Positions 1 through 7,449 of a stretch of 19,080 bases of DNA are shown here, one piece after another; position 1 is the stretch's first letter, and the number at the start of each line of letters is the position of its first letter. Both the position numbers and the translations under genes were made by a program. Source of the DNA: Pleurocapsa sp. MO_226.B13 (GTDB lineage Bacteria; Cyanobacteriota; Cyanobacteriia; Cyanobacteriales; Xenococcaceae); the NCBI GenBank assembly GCA_030064795.1, contig JASJEI010000280.1:1-19080 (forward strand), written 5' to 3'. The notes beneath the pieces were generated by a model that was given only the letters and a program-made list of their open reading frames with translations, did no database searches and had not been told where the DNA came from.

Positions 1-8
1 CGCGCTAC

Positions 9-43
9 TAGTACTCTGTCAATAATTAATTGATGGGTTGGGG
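9..43. repeat. Direct repeat, left copy (35 bp)
   Basis: This segment matches 2129-2163 at 33 of 35 positions in the same orientation; the only differences are two substitutions near the middle (positions 20 and 23). The two copies enclose the divergent metal-transporter pair. The sequence contains ATTAATTGATGGGTTGGGG and runs directly into a short tandem repeat. It reads as an interspersed intergenic repeat; its family is not identified. Confidence 0.85.
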
Positions 44-65
44 GAAGCAGGGGAAGCAGGGGAAG
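41..65. repeat. 9-bp tandem repeat, about 2.8 copies
   Basis: The unit GGGGAAGCA occurs at 41-49 and 50-58 and partially at 59-65. It follows the left 35-bp repeat directly. The right copy of that repeat lacks this tail. Confidence 0.85.
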
Positions 66-136
66 ATACTTATTAATATTTATCCCTCAAATCAATGTTG
101 ACAGACCACTAGCTAAATCATGAGAAATGGTATTAA

Positions 137-307
137 TTCAATAGAGATCGAATTGGGAATGCTAAGGACTGGAAGGGCAGTGAGAAAACCTGGGAAGAGA
201 GATATGAGGACTTTCGGGCAGAGATTCTGAAGAAGTCTCGATCTTTTCTGGTATTTTTAATCTTGTTGGTATCAAAAGCTGAGATTAATATCTTTACTCG
301 TTTTTAG
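137..307 (+). pseudogene. Possible gene remnant without a start codon
   Basis: One plus-strand frame is open from just after a TAA at 134-136 to a TAG at 305-307, about 56 codons. It has no ATG. The predicted peptide looks protein-like in composition: a charged, aromatic-rich part (KDWKGSEKTWEERYEDF) followed by a hydrophobic stretch (LVFLILLV). It overlaps the last bases of the binding-protein gene on the other strand. I do not recognise the family; it may be the decayed tail of a gene, or chance. The rest of 1-293 shows only the repeats listed separately. Confidence 0.2.
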
Positions 308-1265
308 TTTCATTAGTAAAAGCTTGAAAATCTCCCCCCAACGATTCGACAATAGATTTGGTATTAGCCTGAAGCATTTTTAGGTAGCTGTCACCACTAC
401 TTCCTGGTGCGCCCAAAGAATCGGAATATAATTCTTCTGGTGCGAGGCTTACCCCTGCTTCCTCGGCTACAGTTCTAATTAACTGAGGGTTAATGGTTGT
501 CTCGGCAAAAATAGCTGGAATTTCCAGCTGTTGGATCGCATTAGAGAGATTTTTTACGGTTTGCGCACTTGGTTGTTCTTCGGTACTAATCCCAATCAAG
601 GTTCCTGCCATTTCCAAACCATAGGCATTGGTAAAATACTGAAACGCATCATGAGTAGTAACCAACTTGCGCTGATTTTCGGGAATGGTTTCTATTTGTT
701 CGCTAATCCAACTATCAACCCGTTCCAATTTTGCAATCAACTCCGCAGCATTGGCAGTAAACTCAGCTTCATCTTCTGGAGATAATTCTATCAGGCGATC
801 GCGAATCGCTTCGGTCATGACGATCGCATTTTCGGCATCTCCCCAAACATGAGGATCGGGTTCATTTTGCCCTTGATATTCAAAATCCAAGGGTTCGACT
901 ACTTCTCCAACTGCAAATTTAGTCGCATTTCCTCCAACTGAATTAATCATTTTAATCAATCCAGGTTCGAGATTAAAACCATTGTATAAAATCAAATCGG
1001 CATTTTCTAATGCCACACTATCTTTGGGTGTTGGTTCGTATACATGAGGATCGGCACCTGGTTGCAAAATCCCTTGGTGTTCGATTTCATCTCCTCCAAC
1101 TCTTTGAGTCAAGTCAGCAATAATCGTACTGGTGGAAACTACCTGGGGTTTGTCATCTTCCCCATCGGTAATAGCATTCTGCCTGTTGCATCCCGTTATC
1201 AGTAAACCCGCACAAATCCCCGCTAATAATAATTGACGACTATTAACTAACTGCTTTTTAAACAT
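294..1265 (-). CDS. Metal (Mn/Zn) ABC transporter substrate-binding lipoprotein, ZnuA/TroA/MntC family
   Basis: This is a periplasmic cluster A-I solute-binding protein that captures a divalent metal and delivers it to an ABC permease. The 323-residue product begins with a lipoprotein signal: a basic start, a hydrophobic core at about 11-24 and the lipobox ITGC with Cys26 as the acylation site. Likely metal ligands are His74 (GADPHVYEP), His139 (DPHVWGD), His205 (TTHDAFQYF) and Asp282. The third ligand is His, as in TroA and ZnuA, whereas Synechocystis MntC has Glu there. There is no His-rich loop of the kind seen in many zinc ZnuA proteins, and the GISTEEQPSA segment is more TroA/Mn-like. 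Specificity between Mn and Zn is therefore left open. It is divergent from the ATPase gene across a 131-bp spacer. Length is typical of the family. Confidence 0.9.
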   Translation of the reverse strand: MFKKQLVNSRQLLLAGICAGLLITGCNRQNAITDGEDDKPQVVSTSTIIADLTQRVGGDEIEHQGILQPGADPHVYEPTPKDSVALENADLILYNGFNLEPGLIKMINSVGGNATKFAVGEVVEPLDFEYQGQNEPDPHVWGDAENAIVMTEAIRDRLIELSPEDEAEFTANAAELIAKLERVDSWISEQIETIPENQRKLVTTHDAFQYFTNAYGLEMAGTLIGISTEEQPSAQTVKNLSNAIQQLEIPAIFAETTINPQLIRTVAEEAGVSLAPEELYSDSLGAPGSSGDSYLKMLQANTKSIVESLGGDFQAFTNETKNE

Positions 1266-1278
1266 TCTGTTTCCCGTA

Positions 1279-1308
1279 TTGACATTCTTATCATATTTCT
1301 TTCATAAT
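1279..1308 (+). promoter_or_regulatory. Candidate promoter for the metal transporter ATPase gene
   Basis: A perfect -35 TTGACA at 1279-1284 is followed after 18 bp by CATAAT (1303-1308), five of six bases of a -10 box. Transcription would start near 1315, leaving a leader of about 80 bases before the ATG at 1397. It lies in the spacer shared with the divergent binding-protein gene. Confidence 0.5.
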
Positions 1309-1316
1309 ATTTATCA
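1302..1316. promoter_or_regulatory. Candidate Fur/Zur-like metalloregulator operator
   Basis: The 15-mer TCATAATATTTATCA is a near-palindrome that overlaps the proposed -10 box. It sits in a run of related TCATA/TTATCA words (1288-1333), including CTTTCATA repeated at 1299-1306 and 1322-1329. Fur-family repressors bind AT-rich inverted repeats of this kind and often control metal uptake genes. The assignment to Zur, Fur or a manganese regulator is inference. Confidence 0.3.
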
Positions 1317-1347
1317 TAATCCTTTCATATTTATCGACCAGAAATTT

Positions 1348-1380
1348 TCTAGTTTAGATCCCCAAAGGATTTTAACTAGA
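1348..1380 (+). other. Hairpin in the ATPase mRNA leader
   Basis: TCTAGTT (1348-1354) pairs perfectly with AACTAGA (1374-1380), and ATCC (1358-1361) pairs with GGAT (1367-1370) inside it, leaving a 5-base loop. The hairpin ends seven bases before the AGGAG ribosome-binding site at 1387-1391, so it could affect translation. No known riboswitch consensus was recognised. Confidence 0.4.
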
Positions 1381-1396
1381 GCCAACAGGAGTGACC

Positions 1397-2131
1397 ATGA
1401 GCTATAGTAGCGCGATCGCAGTTAACAATTTAGGAGTCTGTTACCGCACGGTAGAAGCCTTAAGCGATATTTCTCTCAATCTTGTTCCAGGAAAAGTAAC
1501 AGGAGTATTTGGCCCTAATGGTGCGGGTAAGAGTACTTTGGTCAAAGCCATGCTCGGTTTGATTCCTGCTAAGAGTGGTACGGTTTCTTATGATGGTCAA
1601 CCCTTACAACACCATCTAGAAAAGATTGCCTACGTACCACAGCGATCGCAAATTGACTGGACATATCCCGTCACCGTCTGGGATGTAGTGATGATGGGTA
1701 GAGTCCGCAAAACAGGCTGGTTTCGTCGTTTTTCTAATGTTAGTCGTCGTCAGGGAATGGCTGCACTAGAGCAAGTTGAAATGACCGAGTTGAAAAATCG
1801 TCCTATTGGTCAACTATCAGGAGGACAGCAACAACGAGTGTTTTTAGCTAGATCTTTAGCACAACAGGCAGAAGTATTCTTTTTTGATGAACCTTTTGTG
1901 GGAGTAGATCAAAAAACCGAGAATATTATTTTTAATATTTTTCACCAGTTGGCAGACGAGGGCAAAATTGTCGTCGTAGTCAATCACGACTTGGGTGAAT
2001 CGATTACTAACTTTGATGAGTTGATTTTGCTCAATAAAAAATTAATTGCTGCGGGTAAAAGACAGCAGGTATTAAAAGATGAAAATCTACAGCAGGCTTA
2101 TGGTGGAAAAGTAATGTTTTTCTCGGAATAG
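1397..2131 (+). CDS. Metal ABC transporter ATP-binding protein, MntA/ZnuC family
   Basis: This is the nucleotide-binding subunit that powers uptake of the metal caught by the divergent binding protein. All ABC motifs are present (numbered from the GTG two codons upstream): Walker A GPNGAGKST at 41-49, Q-loop Gln84 within YVPQRSQIDW, signature LSGGQ at 143-147, Walker B FFFDEP at 163-168 and the switch His199 (VNHD). The DW..PVTVWDVV segment after the Q-loop is typical of the manganese/zinc branch. A GTG at 1391 is also in frame, but AGGAG at 1387-1391 overlaps it and sits five bases before the ATG at 1397, so the ATG is preferred (244 residues). No permease gene follows, although such ATPases are normally next to one. 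The TAG stop is the first three bases of a 35-bp repeat. Confidence 0.92.
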   Translation: MSYSSAIAVNNLGVCYRTVEALSDISLNLVPGKVTGVFGPNGAGKSTLVKAMLGLIPAKSGTVSYDGQPLQHHLEKIAYVPQRSQIDWTYPVTVWDVVMMGRVRKTGWFRRFSNVSRRQGMAALEQVEMTELKNRPIGQLSGGQQQRVFLARSLAQQAEVFFFDEPFVGVDQKTENIIFNIFHQLADEGKIVVVVNHDLGESITNFDELILLNKKLIAAGKRQQVLKDENLQQAYGGKVMFFSE

Positions 2132-2163
2132 TACTCTGTAAACAATTAATTGATGGGTTGGGG
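2129..2163. repeat. Direct repeat, right copy (35 bp)
   Basis: This copy has 33 of 35 bases identical to 9-43 and the same orientation. Its first three bases are the TAG stop codon of the ATPase gene, so the repeat begins exactly at the end of that gene. Confidence 0.85.
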
Positions 2164-2170
2164 TAGACAA

Positions 2171-2226
2171 GACAAAGGCGTAATTCCGCATGTAGCAGGA
2201 CAAAGGCGTAATTCCGCATGTAGCAG
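2171..2226. repeat. Perfect 28-bp tandem duplication
   Basis: The unit at 2171-2198 (GACAAAGGCGTAATTCCGCA followed by TGTAGCAG) is repeated without change at 2199-2226, with no bases between. There are no spacers, so this is not a CRISPR array. It resembles cyanobacterial intergenic repeat debris. Confidence 0.9.
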
Positions 2227-2256
2227 AGGAGTTCGACTAACTACTAACTACTGTAC

Positions 2257-2324
2257 GGGCGGTTCGCGCGAAGCGTCCTAAAGGATACCGCTTCGCATAA
2301 AGCGAGTCCTTTAGGGAACCGCCC
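2257..2324. repeat. Palindromic, MITE-like repeat element
   Basis: The outer arms GGGCGGTTC (2257-2265) and GAACCGCCC (2316-2324) are perfect inverted repeats. Inside are two more complementary pairs: GCGAAGCG (2268-2275) with CGCTTCGC (2290-2297), and CCTAAAGGA (2277-2285) with TCCTTTAGG (2307-2315). The inner pairs interleave, so alternative folds compete. Compact palindromes of this type are common dispersed repeats in cyanobacterial genomes. No transposase is present. Confidence 0.7.
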
Positions 2325-2341
2325 CTACTAACTCCAAACAA

Positions 2342-2617
2342 TTACGGTCCAGAAAAAACCGCCTCTTCAATATCTTCGCGACTCAGAGAATACTTAAACG
2401 AACGGCTGAGATTATCTTGGCTTGCTTGAGGAGTATCGAAATAACGTACTGTCAATTCTTCGATCTCCAGACAAATTTCAGCTTTCCAGTTCGATTGGTT
2501 AAGATGCCAACAATGAAGGTTTTCTCGATCTTGGTTACAACCTTTACTACGCAGCCAGTCTTCGATAGTTGGCAAGGTGTGATTGTATAAAGGGGTATTT
2601 GCCTCTGGTAGACTCAT
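2342..2617 (-). CDS. DUF3143 domain-containing protein
   Basis: This 91-residue protein matches a conserved cyanobacterial family of unknown function. Family-like features are the N-terminal TPLYNHTLPTIEDWL segment, the LHCWHL core with WKAEICLEIEELTVRY after it, and the C-terminal SFKYSLSREDIEEAVFSGP tail. It is predicted soluble, with no signal peptide or membrane helix. It is divergent from ispH with 90 bp between the start codons. The alternating Trp and charged residues suggest a small alpha/beta fold. No biochemical role is known to me, and none is proposed. Confidence 0.88.
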   Translation of the reverse strand: MSLPEANTPLYNHTLPTIEDWLRSKGCNQDRENLHCWHLNQSNWKAEICLEIEELTVRYFDTPQASQDNLSRSFKYSLSREDIEEAVFSGP

Positions 2618-2707
2618 AAAAAATGGGACGTTGGTAAATCAAGATATGATAATCAAATATACTATAGCAGTCTCAAATCATCTTAAAAATTCTCATCGTT
2701 AATAAAC

Positions 2708-3913
2708 ATGGATACAAAAGCTTTTAAACGTTCTTTGCAACAGTCAGAAAACTATCATCGTCGTAGCTTTGGACACGCTGAAGAAGTACACCAAACAATG
2801 AATACTGAATATCAAAGCAATTTGATTCAGACTATTCGCGATCGCAACTATCGCTATAGTAGGGGAGAGGTGACTATCCGTTTGGCCGAGTCCTTCGGCT
2901 TTTGTTGGGGTGTAGAAAGAGCGGTGGCTATGGCTTACGAAACTCGCCAGCATTTTCCCACCGAAAAAATTTGGATTACCAATGAAATTATTCATAATCC
3001 TTCGGTGAATCGACGTTTGCAAGAAATGAACGTAGGCTTCATCGAGGTTATTGATGGTGAAAAAGACTTTTCTGTCGTGTCTCCAGGAGATGTGGTAATT
3101 TTGCCCGCTTTTGGTGCTAGTGTTCAAGAAATGCAGCTACTAAACGATCAAGGCTGTAAAATTGTCGATACTACCTGTCCTTGGGTATCTAAAGTTTGGA
3201 ATTCTGTTGAAAAGCACAAAAAACGTGACTACACCTCGATTATTCACGGTAAGTATGCCCATGAAGAAACTATAGCTACTAGTTCTTTTGCCGATCGCTA
3301 TTTGGTAGTTCTGAATCTAGAGCAAGCAAAATATGTCACTGACTATATTCTTAATGGAGGCAATAAGAGCGAATTTTTAACTAAATTTAAACACGCTTAC
3401 TCTCCAGGCTTCGATCCCGATCGCGACTTAGTTAGAGTCGGTATTGCTAATCAAACTACCATGCTCAAAAGTGAAACCGAACAAATTGGGAAACTTTTGG
3501 AACAAACTATGCTCAAAAAGTACGGTCCAACAGCATTAAACGATCATTTTATGAGCTTTAATACTATTTGTGATGCTACTCAAGAAAGACAAGATGCCAT
3601 GTTTGACTTGGTAAAAGAAGACTTATCTCTGATGATTGTTATCGGGGGTTTTAATTCTTCTAACACCACTCACTTACAAGAAATTGCCATCGAAAACCAT
3701 ATTCCCTCCTATCATATTGATTGTGTAGAGAGAATTTTAAGTCGCGATCGCTTAGAACACAAACCTCTAGGTGCAGAAATTACCATCGCCGAAAACTGGC
3801 TACCTGAAGGTGAAATTACTGTGGGAATTACCTCTGGTGCTTCTACCCCCGATAAAGTCGTTGCTGATGTGATTGAAAAAATCTTTGAATTAAAAGCGGT
3901 AGCGATCGCCTAA
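2708..3913 (+). CDS. ispH: 4-hydroxy-3-methylbut-2-enyl diphosphate reductase (IspH/LytB)
   Basis: IspH catalyses the last step of the MEP pathway, reducing HMBPP to IPP and DMAPP with a 4Fe-4S cluster and reduced ferredoxin; these feed carotenoid, quinone and phytol synthesis. The three cluster cysteines are Cys66 ([10 protein letters not shown]), Cys157 ([11 protein letters not shown]) and Cys288 ([10 protein letters not shown]). Substrate-pocket residues visible are His96 (IIHNP), His180 (IHGKYAHEE) and the THLQE segment at 321-325. The protein is 401 residues, longer than the roughly 316 of E. coli; the extra N-terminal segment and internal insertions are usual for the cyanobacterial/plant type. 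The ATG at 2708 is the first in the frame and gives the family-typical start [14 protein letters not shown]. It is convergent with ileS. Confidence 0.97.
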   Translation: MDTKAFKRSLQQSENYHRRSFGHAEEVHQTMNTEYQSNLIQTIRDRNYRYSRGEVTIRLAESFGFCWGVERAVAMAYETRQHFPTEKIWITNEIIHNPSVNRRLQEMNVGFIEVIDGEKDFSVVSPGDVVILPAFGASVQEMQLLNDQGCKIVDTTCPWVSKVWNSVEKHKKRDYTSIIHGKYAHEETIATSSFADRYLVVLNLEQAKYVTDYILNGGNKSEFLTKFKHAYSPGFDPDRDLVRVGIANQTTMLKSETEQIGKLLEQTMLKKYGPTALNDHFMSFNTICDATQERQDAMFDLVKEDLSLMIVIGGFNSSNTTHLQEIAIENHIPSYHIDCVERILSRDRLEHKPLGAEITIAENWLPEGEITVGITSGASTPDKVVADVIEKIFELKAVAIA

Positions 3914-3950
3914 TCTATCAGTGATTAGTAACTGTTAAGTTATCTGTGTT

Positions 3951-3995
3951 TAGCTGTCAATCTATTCCAAGATAAAAAGGTTTAGTTGACAGCTA
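3951..3995. repeat. 10-bp inverted repeat downstream of ispH
   Basis: TAGCTGTCAA (3951-3960) and TTGACAGCTA (3986-3995) are perfect reverse complements separated by 25 bases. It lies 38 bases after the ispH stop. No T-run follows on the plus strand, so it is not a canonical intrinsic terminator, but it could be a 3' mRNA structure. Confidence 0.5.
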
Positions 3996-4122
3996 TTAAT
4001 TTATTTGGGGAATTTTTGAAGTTTTAATAAACAAACAACGTAGTCCCTTAACTTGTCACCAATGGCTTTGACCTGATGTTTTATTAGTTGGCGATCGCCT
4101 TGACCTGAATCTTTACCATTTT

Positions 4123-4176
4123 GGTGGGCATTAATACAATTAGCATTTAATCCAGATAAATTTAAAAATGCCCACC
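4123..4176. repeat. 10-bp inverted repeat at the 3' end of ileS
   Basis: GGTGGGCATT (4123-4132) and AATGCCCACC (4167-4176) are perfect reverse complements with a 34-base loop. It sits just after the ileS stop. It may serve as transcript-end structure for the convergent ispH and ileS genes; no clear U-tract is seen on either strand. The 3914-4183 spacer otherwise holds a HIP1 site and a short TTGACCTGA direct repeat. Confidence 0.5.
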
Positions 4177-4183
4177 CTACGTT

Positions 4184-7144
4184 TTAAAACTCGCCTTTGA
4201 GGGCAGCATTACACCGATCGCAAATTGTCGGATCTTCAGTAAAGCTGCCTACAGATGGAGAATAATTCCAACATCTTTCGCATTTTTCACCATCGGCTTT
4301 AACTACGGCAATATTGGCAAGATCGGATTCGCTTTTATATTCGGCATCAGGAAGAGAATCGACTAATTCAACTTGGGAAGCGAGGAAGAAATAGCGTAAT
4401 TCATCGACATCTTTCTCGCTAAGAGTACCCGAAGAATTGTAGGATGCAAGTTTATTTTTCAACTCGGCATCGGGAACTTGTAACAATACTTTGGCATCCA
4501 AAGAAGAACCAATCGCTTTTGCCGTTCTTGCCTGTTCCATTACTTTATTTACTTCATCCCGTAATTTGGTAATTGTTTCCCAGAATTGTTTAAGTTCGGG
4601 TTTTTGCCATTCGTCTTTTGTTTCTACCCAACCAGATTCAAACACGGATTTGTAACCCGTGTCGTAGGGTAAAGCTTGCCAGATATCTTCTGCCATGTGG
4701 CACAATACTGGTGCGATCGCTTTTGCCAAGTTTTCGATCGCAATTGCCAGTACTGTTTGACAGCTACGGCGACGGAAAGAATCGAGACTGCTGATATAGA
4801 GTCTGTCTTTGGCGATATCGAGATAGAAGTTAGACAGATCGACGACGCAGAAATTTTGGATCGCTTGGAAGAAGCGGAAGAATTGATAGCTTTCGTAAGC
4901 GTCAGTAACTTCAGTAAATACCTCAGTCATGCGGTGCAGGATATATTTATCTAATTCTGGTAAGTCTGCATAGGCTACTGCATCTTTGGCACGATCGAAG
5001 TCGTGTAAGTTACCCAATAAGAAACGGGCGGTGTTACGCACCTTACGATACATATCCGCAGTTTGCTTGATGATGTTATTGCCGATCCGCACGTCGGAAG
5101 AATAGTCTACCGAGGCTACCCACAGACGCAGTACATCTGCACCATAAGGGGGTTCTTGTTTTTTATTCTTACCGCCTTCGATGATTACTTTTGGATCGAT
5201 ACCATTACCCTTGGACTTACTCATCTTAAAGCCCTGTTCGTCTACCACATAACCATGAGTCAAGACGGTTTTATAGGGGGCGATACCGTTAGTCGCTACA
5301 CTGGTTAACAAGCTAGATTGAAACCAACCGCGATGTTGATCCGAACCTTCCAGGTACATATCGACGGGATATTTCAAATCTCTACCTTTGACTACCGCAG
5401 CCCAAGACGAACCAGAATCAAACCAAACATCCATAGTATCAGTACCCTTGCGATAGGTGCGTCCGTTATTACGATAGGATTCGGGTAATAATTCTTCTAC
5501 GGATAACTCCCACCAAGCATCAGAACCTTTTTCGGCGACGATCGCCTTAACGTGGTTAATCGTCTCTTCAGTTAATAAAGGTTCGTTGGTTTCCTCGTCG
5601 TAAAATACGGGGATAGGTACGCCCCAACTACGCTGACGAGAGATACACCAATCGGCGCGATCGCCTACCATAGAAGTAATGCGTTTTTCTCCTTGGGCGG
5701 GAATCCAGGTTACACCCGCGATCGCTTTTAATGCTTCATCTCTAAACCCTTCTACCGAAGCAAACCACTGTTCGGTAGCGCGGAAGATAGTCGGTTTACC
5801 AGTACGCCAGTCATAGGGATACTTGTGAACGTAGGCTTCGTTTTTGAGTAACGAACCTGCTTTGGTTAGCGCGTCGATAATTGCCTGATTCCCTTCACTT
5901 ACCTTCTCATTACCTTTGGCTAGTACCTGCAACCCCGCAAACTCACCTGCTTCTTCGGTAAATCTTCCCGCATCGTCTACGGGGGAAAGAATGGGTAAAT
6001 GATATTTTTGTCCCGTGATATAGTCTTCTTGTCCGTGTCCTGGGGCTGTATGTACTAAGCCCGTACCAGATTCGGTGGTGATATAGTCGCCACCAATGAC
6101 TACTTTACTGTCGCGATCGTATAGAGGATGGCGATAAACAGTATTTTCTAATGCCTTACCCGTCAGGGTAGTTTTAACTTTTAATTCAACCCCGAAAGTC
6201 TCTGACAGTCTCTCTACTAAATCCTTGGCAACGATTAAATAAGATACACCTTCCTTTGCCATCATTGATTCTGTAGTAGGCAAAGGCGGACTAACTCGGT
6301 CGCCTGATGCAAGCTCAGGCGCGTGCGAGTTAGCGTTGCTCATCTCTACAACTGCATATTCCAAATCCCCATTAACCGCCACGGCTAAGTTACCAGGAAT
6401 CGTCCAGGGAGTAGTAGTCCAGATGGCAACTTTAAGATTAGGCATATATGGTTCTAATTCTGTTGCGCCGTCTCCTAACTTAGTTACGGGGAAAGCTACG
6501 TAGATACTAGGTGAAGTATGCCCTTCGGGATATTCCAGTTCTGCTTCTGCTAGGGCTGTACGAGAACTCGGACTCCAGTGAACGGGCTTTAAACCCCGAT
6601 AAATATGCCCTTTGAGTACCATTTGTCCGAAGACATCAATTTGTGCTGCTTCGTATTCTGGCTTGAGAGTTAAATAAGGATGTGACCAATCTCCCCAGAC
6701 ACCATAACGCTTAAAACTCTCACACTGTTCTTCTTGTGCTTGGAGTGCAAATTCTTTGGCTTTTTGACGCAGCTTTAGAGGAGTTAATTCTTTTCTTTCT
6801 TTGGATTTAATTTTTTGCAGGACTTTGAGTTCAATTGGTAGTCCATGACAATCCCACCCAGGGATATATTCAGTCTTGTGTCCCTGCAATAATTTATATT
6901 TGTTGATAATATCTTTAAGTACTTTATTCAGCGCGTGTCCCATATGCAACGAACCATTGGCGTATGGTGGGCCATCATGGAGAATAAAGGAGTCTTTAAT
7001 ATTATTTTGCGACAGTTGCTCGTAAATTTGGTTTTCCGCCCAAAATTGTTGTAATTCTGGTTCGCGTTGCACGGCATTTGCCCGCATACTAAAGTCTGTT
7101 TGGGGCAGATTTACGGTTTCCTTGTAGCTTTTTGCTTCTGTCAC
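4184..7144 (-). CDS. ileS: Isoleucyl-tRNA synthetase
   Basis: This class I aminoacyl-tRNA synthetase charges tRNA-Ile and edits misactivated valine. The 986-residue product has the HIGH motif as HMGH at 67-70 within PPYANGSLHMGHALNK, the connective-peptide editing domain starting with the WTTTPWTIPGN motif, the KMSKS loop near 640 (FKMSKSKGN) and a C-terminal zinc ribbon with Cys955, Cys958, Cys975 and Cys978 (CERCWNY and CDRC). All essential motifs are intact and the frame is open throughout. Unusual is a segment of about 25 residues at roughly 268-295 in the editing domain, encoded by a DNA palindrome (listed separately), which separates EYAVVEM from the usual LIVAKDLVERL. The gene is transcribed alone: the nearest upstream gene is 499 bp away and ispH is convergent. 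Confidence 0.97.
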   Translation of the reverse strand: MTEAKSYKETVNLPQTDFSMRANAVQREPELQQFWAENQIYEQLSQNNIKDSFILHDGPPYANGSLHMGHALNKVLKDIINKYKLLQGHKTEYIPGWDCHGLPIELKVLQKIKSKERKELTPLKLRQKAKEFALQAQEEQCESFKRYGVWGDWSHPYLTLKPEYEAAQIDVFGQMVLKGHIYRGLKPVHWSPSSRTALAEAELEYPEGHTSPSIYVAFPVTKLGDGATELEPYMPNLKVAIWTTTPWTIPGNLAVAVNGDLEYAVVEMSNANSHAPELASGDRVSPPLPTTESMMAKEGVSYLIVAKDLVERLSETFGVELKVKTTLTGKALENTVYRHPLYDRDSKVVIGGDYITTESGTGLVHTAPGHGQEDYITGQKYHLPILSPVDDAGRFTEEAGEFAGLQVLAKGNEKVSEGNQAIIDALTKAGSLLKNEAYVHKYPYDWRTGKPTIFRATEQWFASVEGFRDEALKAIAGVTWIPAQGEKRITSMVGDRADWCISRQRSWGVPIPVFYDEETNEPLLTEETINHVKAIVAEKGSDAWWELSVEELLPESYRNNGRTYRKGTDTMDVWFDSGSSWAAVVKGRDLKYPVDMYLEGSDQHRGWFQSSLLTSVATNGIAPYKTVLTHGYVVDEQGFKMSKSKGNGIDPKVIIEGGKNKKQEPPYGADVLRLWVASVDYSSDVRIGNNIIKQTADMYRKVRNTARFLLGNLHDFDRAKDAVAYADLPELDKYILHRMTEVFTEVTDAYESYQFFRFFQAIQNFCVVDLSNFYLDIAKDRLYISSLDSFRRRSCQTVLAIAIENLAKAIAPVLCHMAEDIWQALPYDTGYKSVFESGWVETKDEWQKPELKQFWETITKLRDEVNKVMEQARTAKAIGSSLDAKVLLQVPDAELKNKLASYNSSGTLSEKDVDELRYFFLASQVELVDSLPDAEYKSESDLANIAVVKADGEKCERCWNYSPSVGSFTEDPTICDRCNAALKGEF
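6291..6333. repeat. Palindromic element inserted in frame within ileS
   Basis: The arms CTAACTCG (6291-6298) and CGAGTTAG (6326-6333) are perfect inverted repeats. Inside, CGCCTGA (6301-6307) pairs with TCAGGCG (6315-6321) around a 7-base loop, with a small 2/4-base internal bulge between the stems. It encodes about residues 271-285 of IleS (SHAPELASGDRVS) without shifting the frame. This is the behaviour described for Rickettsia palindromic elements; whether this one is mobile is inference. Confidence 0.7.
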
Positions 7145-7263
7145 AGTTTCAACGAATTGAATTTAGTTAAGGTTTGCTCATCTTCTCATTTGTATATTAT
7201 TACCCGATCGCACTACCGATTACAGATTTTTTAATTGCGATGTCTGAATACTGAGGTTTTATT

Positions 7264-7289
7264 TCTCGCAAAGGCGCAAAGACGCAGAG
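7264..7289. repeat. Dispersed cyanobacterial repeat (GCAAAGGCGCAAAGACGCAGAG type)
   Basis: The stretch TCTCGCAAAGGCGCAAAGAC and the bases after it match a short repeat that I know as frequent between cyanobacterial genes. A fragment in reverse sense (CTCTTTGCGC) lies at 7369-7378, and a diverged reverse copy is near 18689-18740. The remainder of 7145-7643 has no recognisable RNA gene. Confidence 0.5.
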
Positions 7290-7344
7290 TAAAGATCGCT
7301 AAGATTACCTTGGAGATGACAATGGGGATTTTAATTTAAAGTCA

Positions 7345-7449
7345 TCATATGAACTTGGTACAAAACCTCTTTGCGCTTCCGCCGTCACTAAACACCAAAG
7401 TAGTCAATCCCAACTTTAGTAATGATTTTGCGTTCACATTTGCGTTCAC
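7345..7449 (-). pseudogene. Possible N-terminal fragment of a secreted protein gene
   Basis: A 34-codon frame starts at a GTG (7447-7449) preceded by a good ribosome-binding site (GAGGA, about 5 bases upstream). It encodes MNANVNAKSLLKLGLTTLVF, which resembles the start of a signal peptide. It then runs into repeat-derived codons and stops at 7345-7347. It looks like the head of a gene cut off by the neighbouring repeat, but it is short enough to be chance. Confidence 0.2.

Noticed and set aside
2171..2226. Two 28-bp repeats as a CRISPR array
   Set aside because: The copies abut with no spacer and there are only two; no cas gene is present.
2708..2860. N-terminal part of ispH as a mis-called extension
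   Set aside because: Cyanobacterial IspH proteins are normally about 400 residues and start with a segment like this one, so the ATG at 2708 is kept.
4676..5308. Plus-strand open frames inside ileS
   Set aside because: They lie antisense to an intact, well-conserved synthetase gene and their products resemble no protein family.
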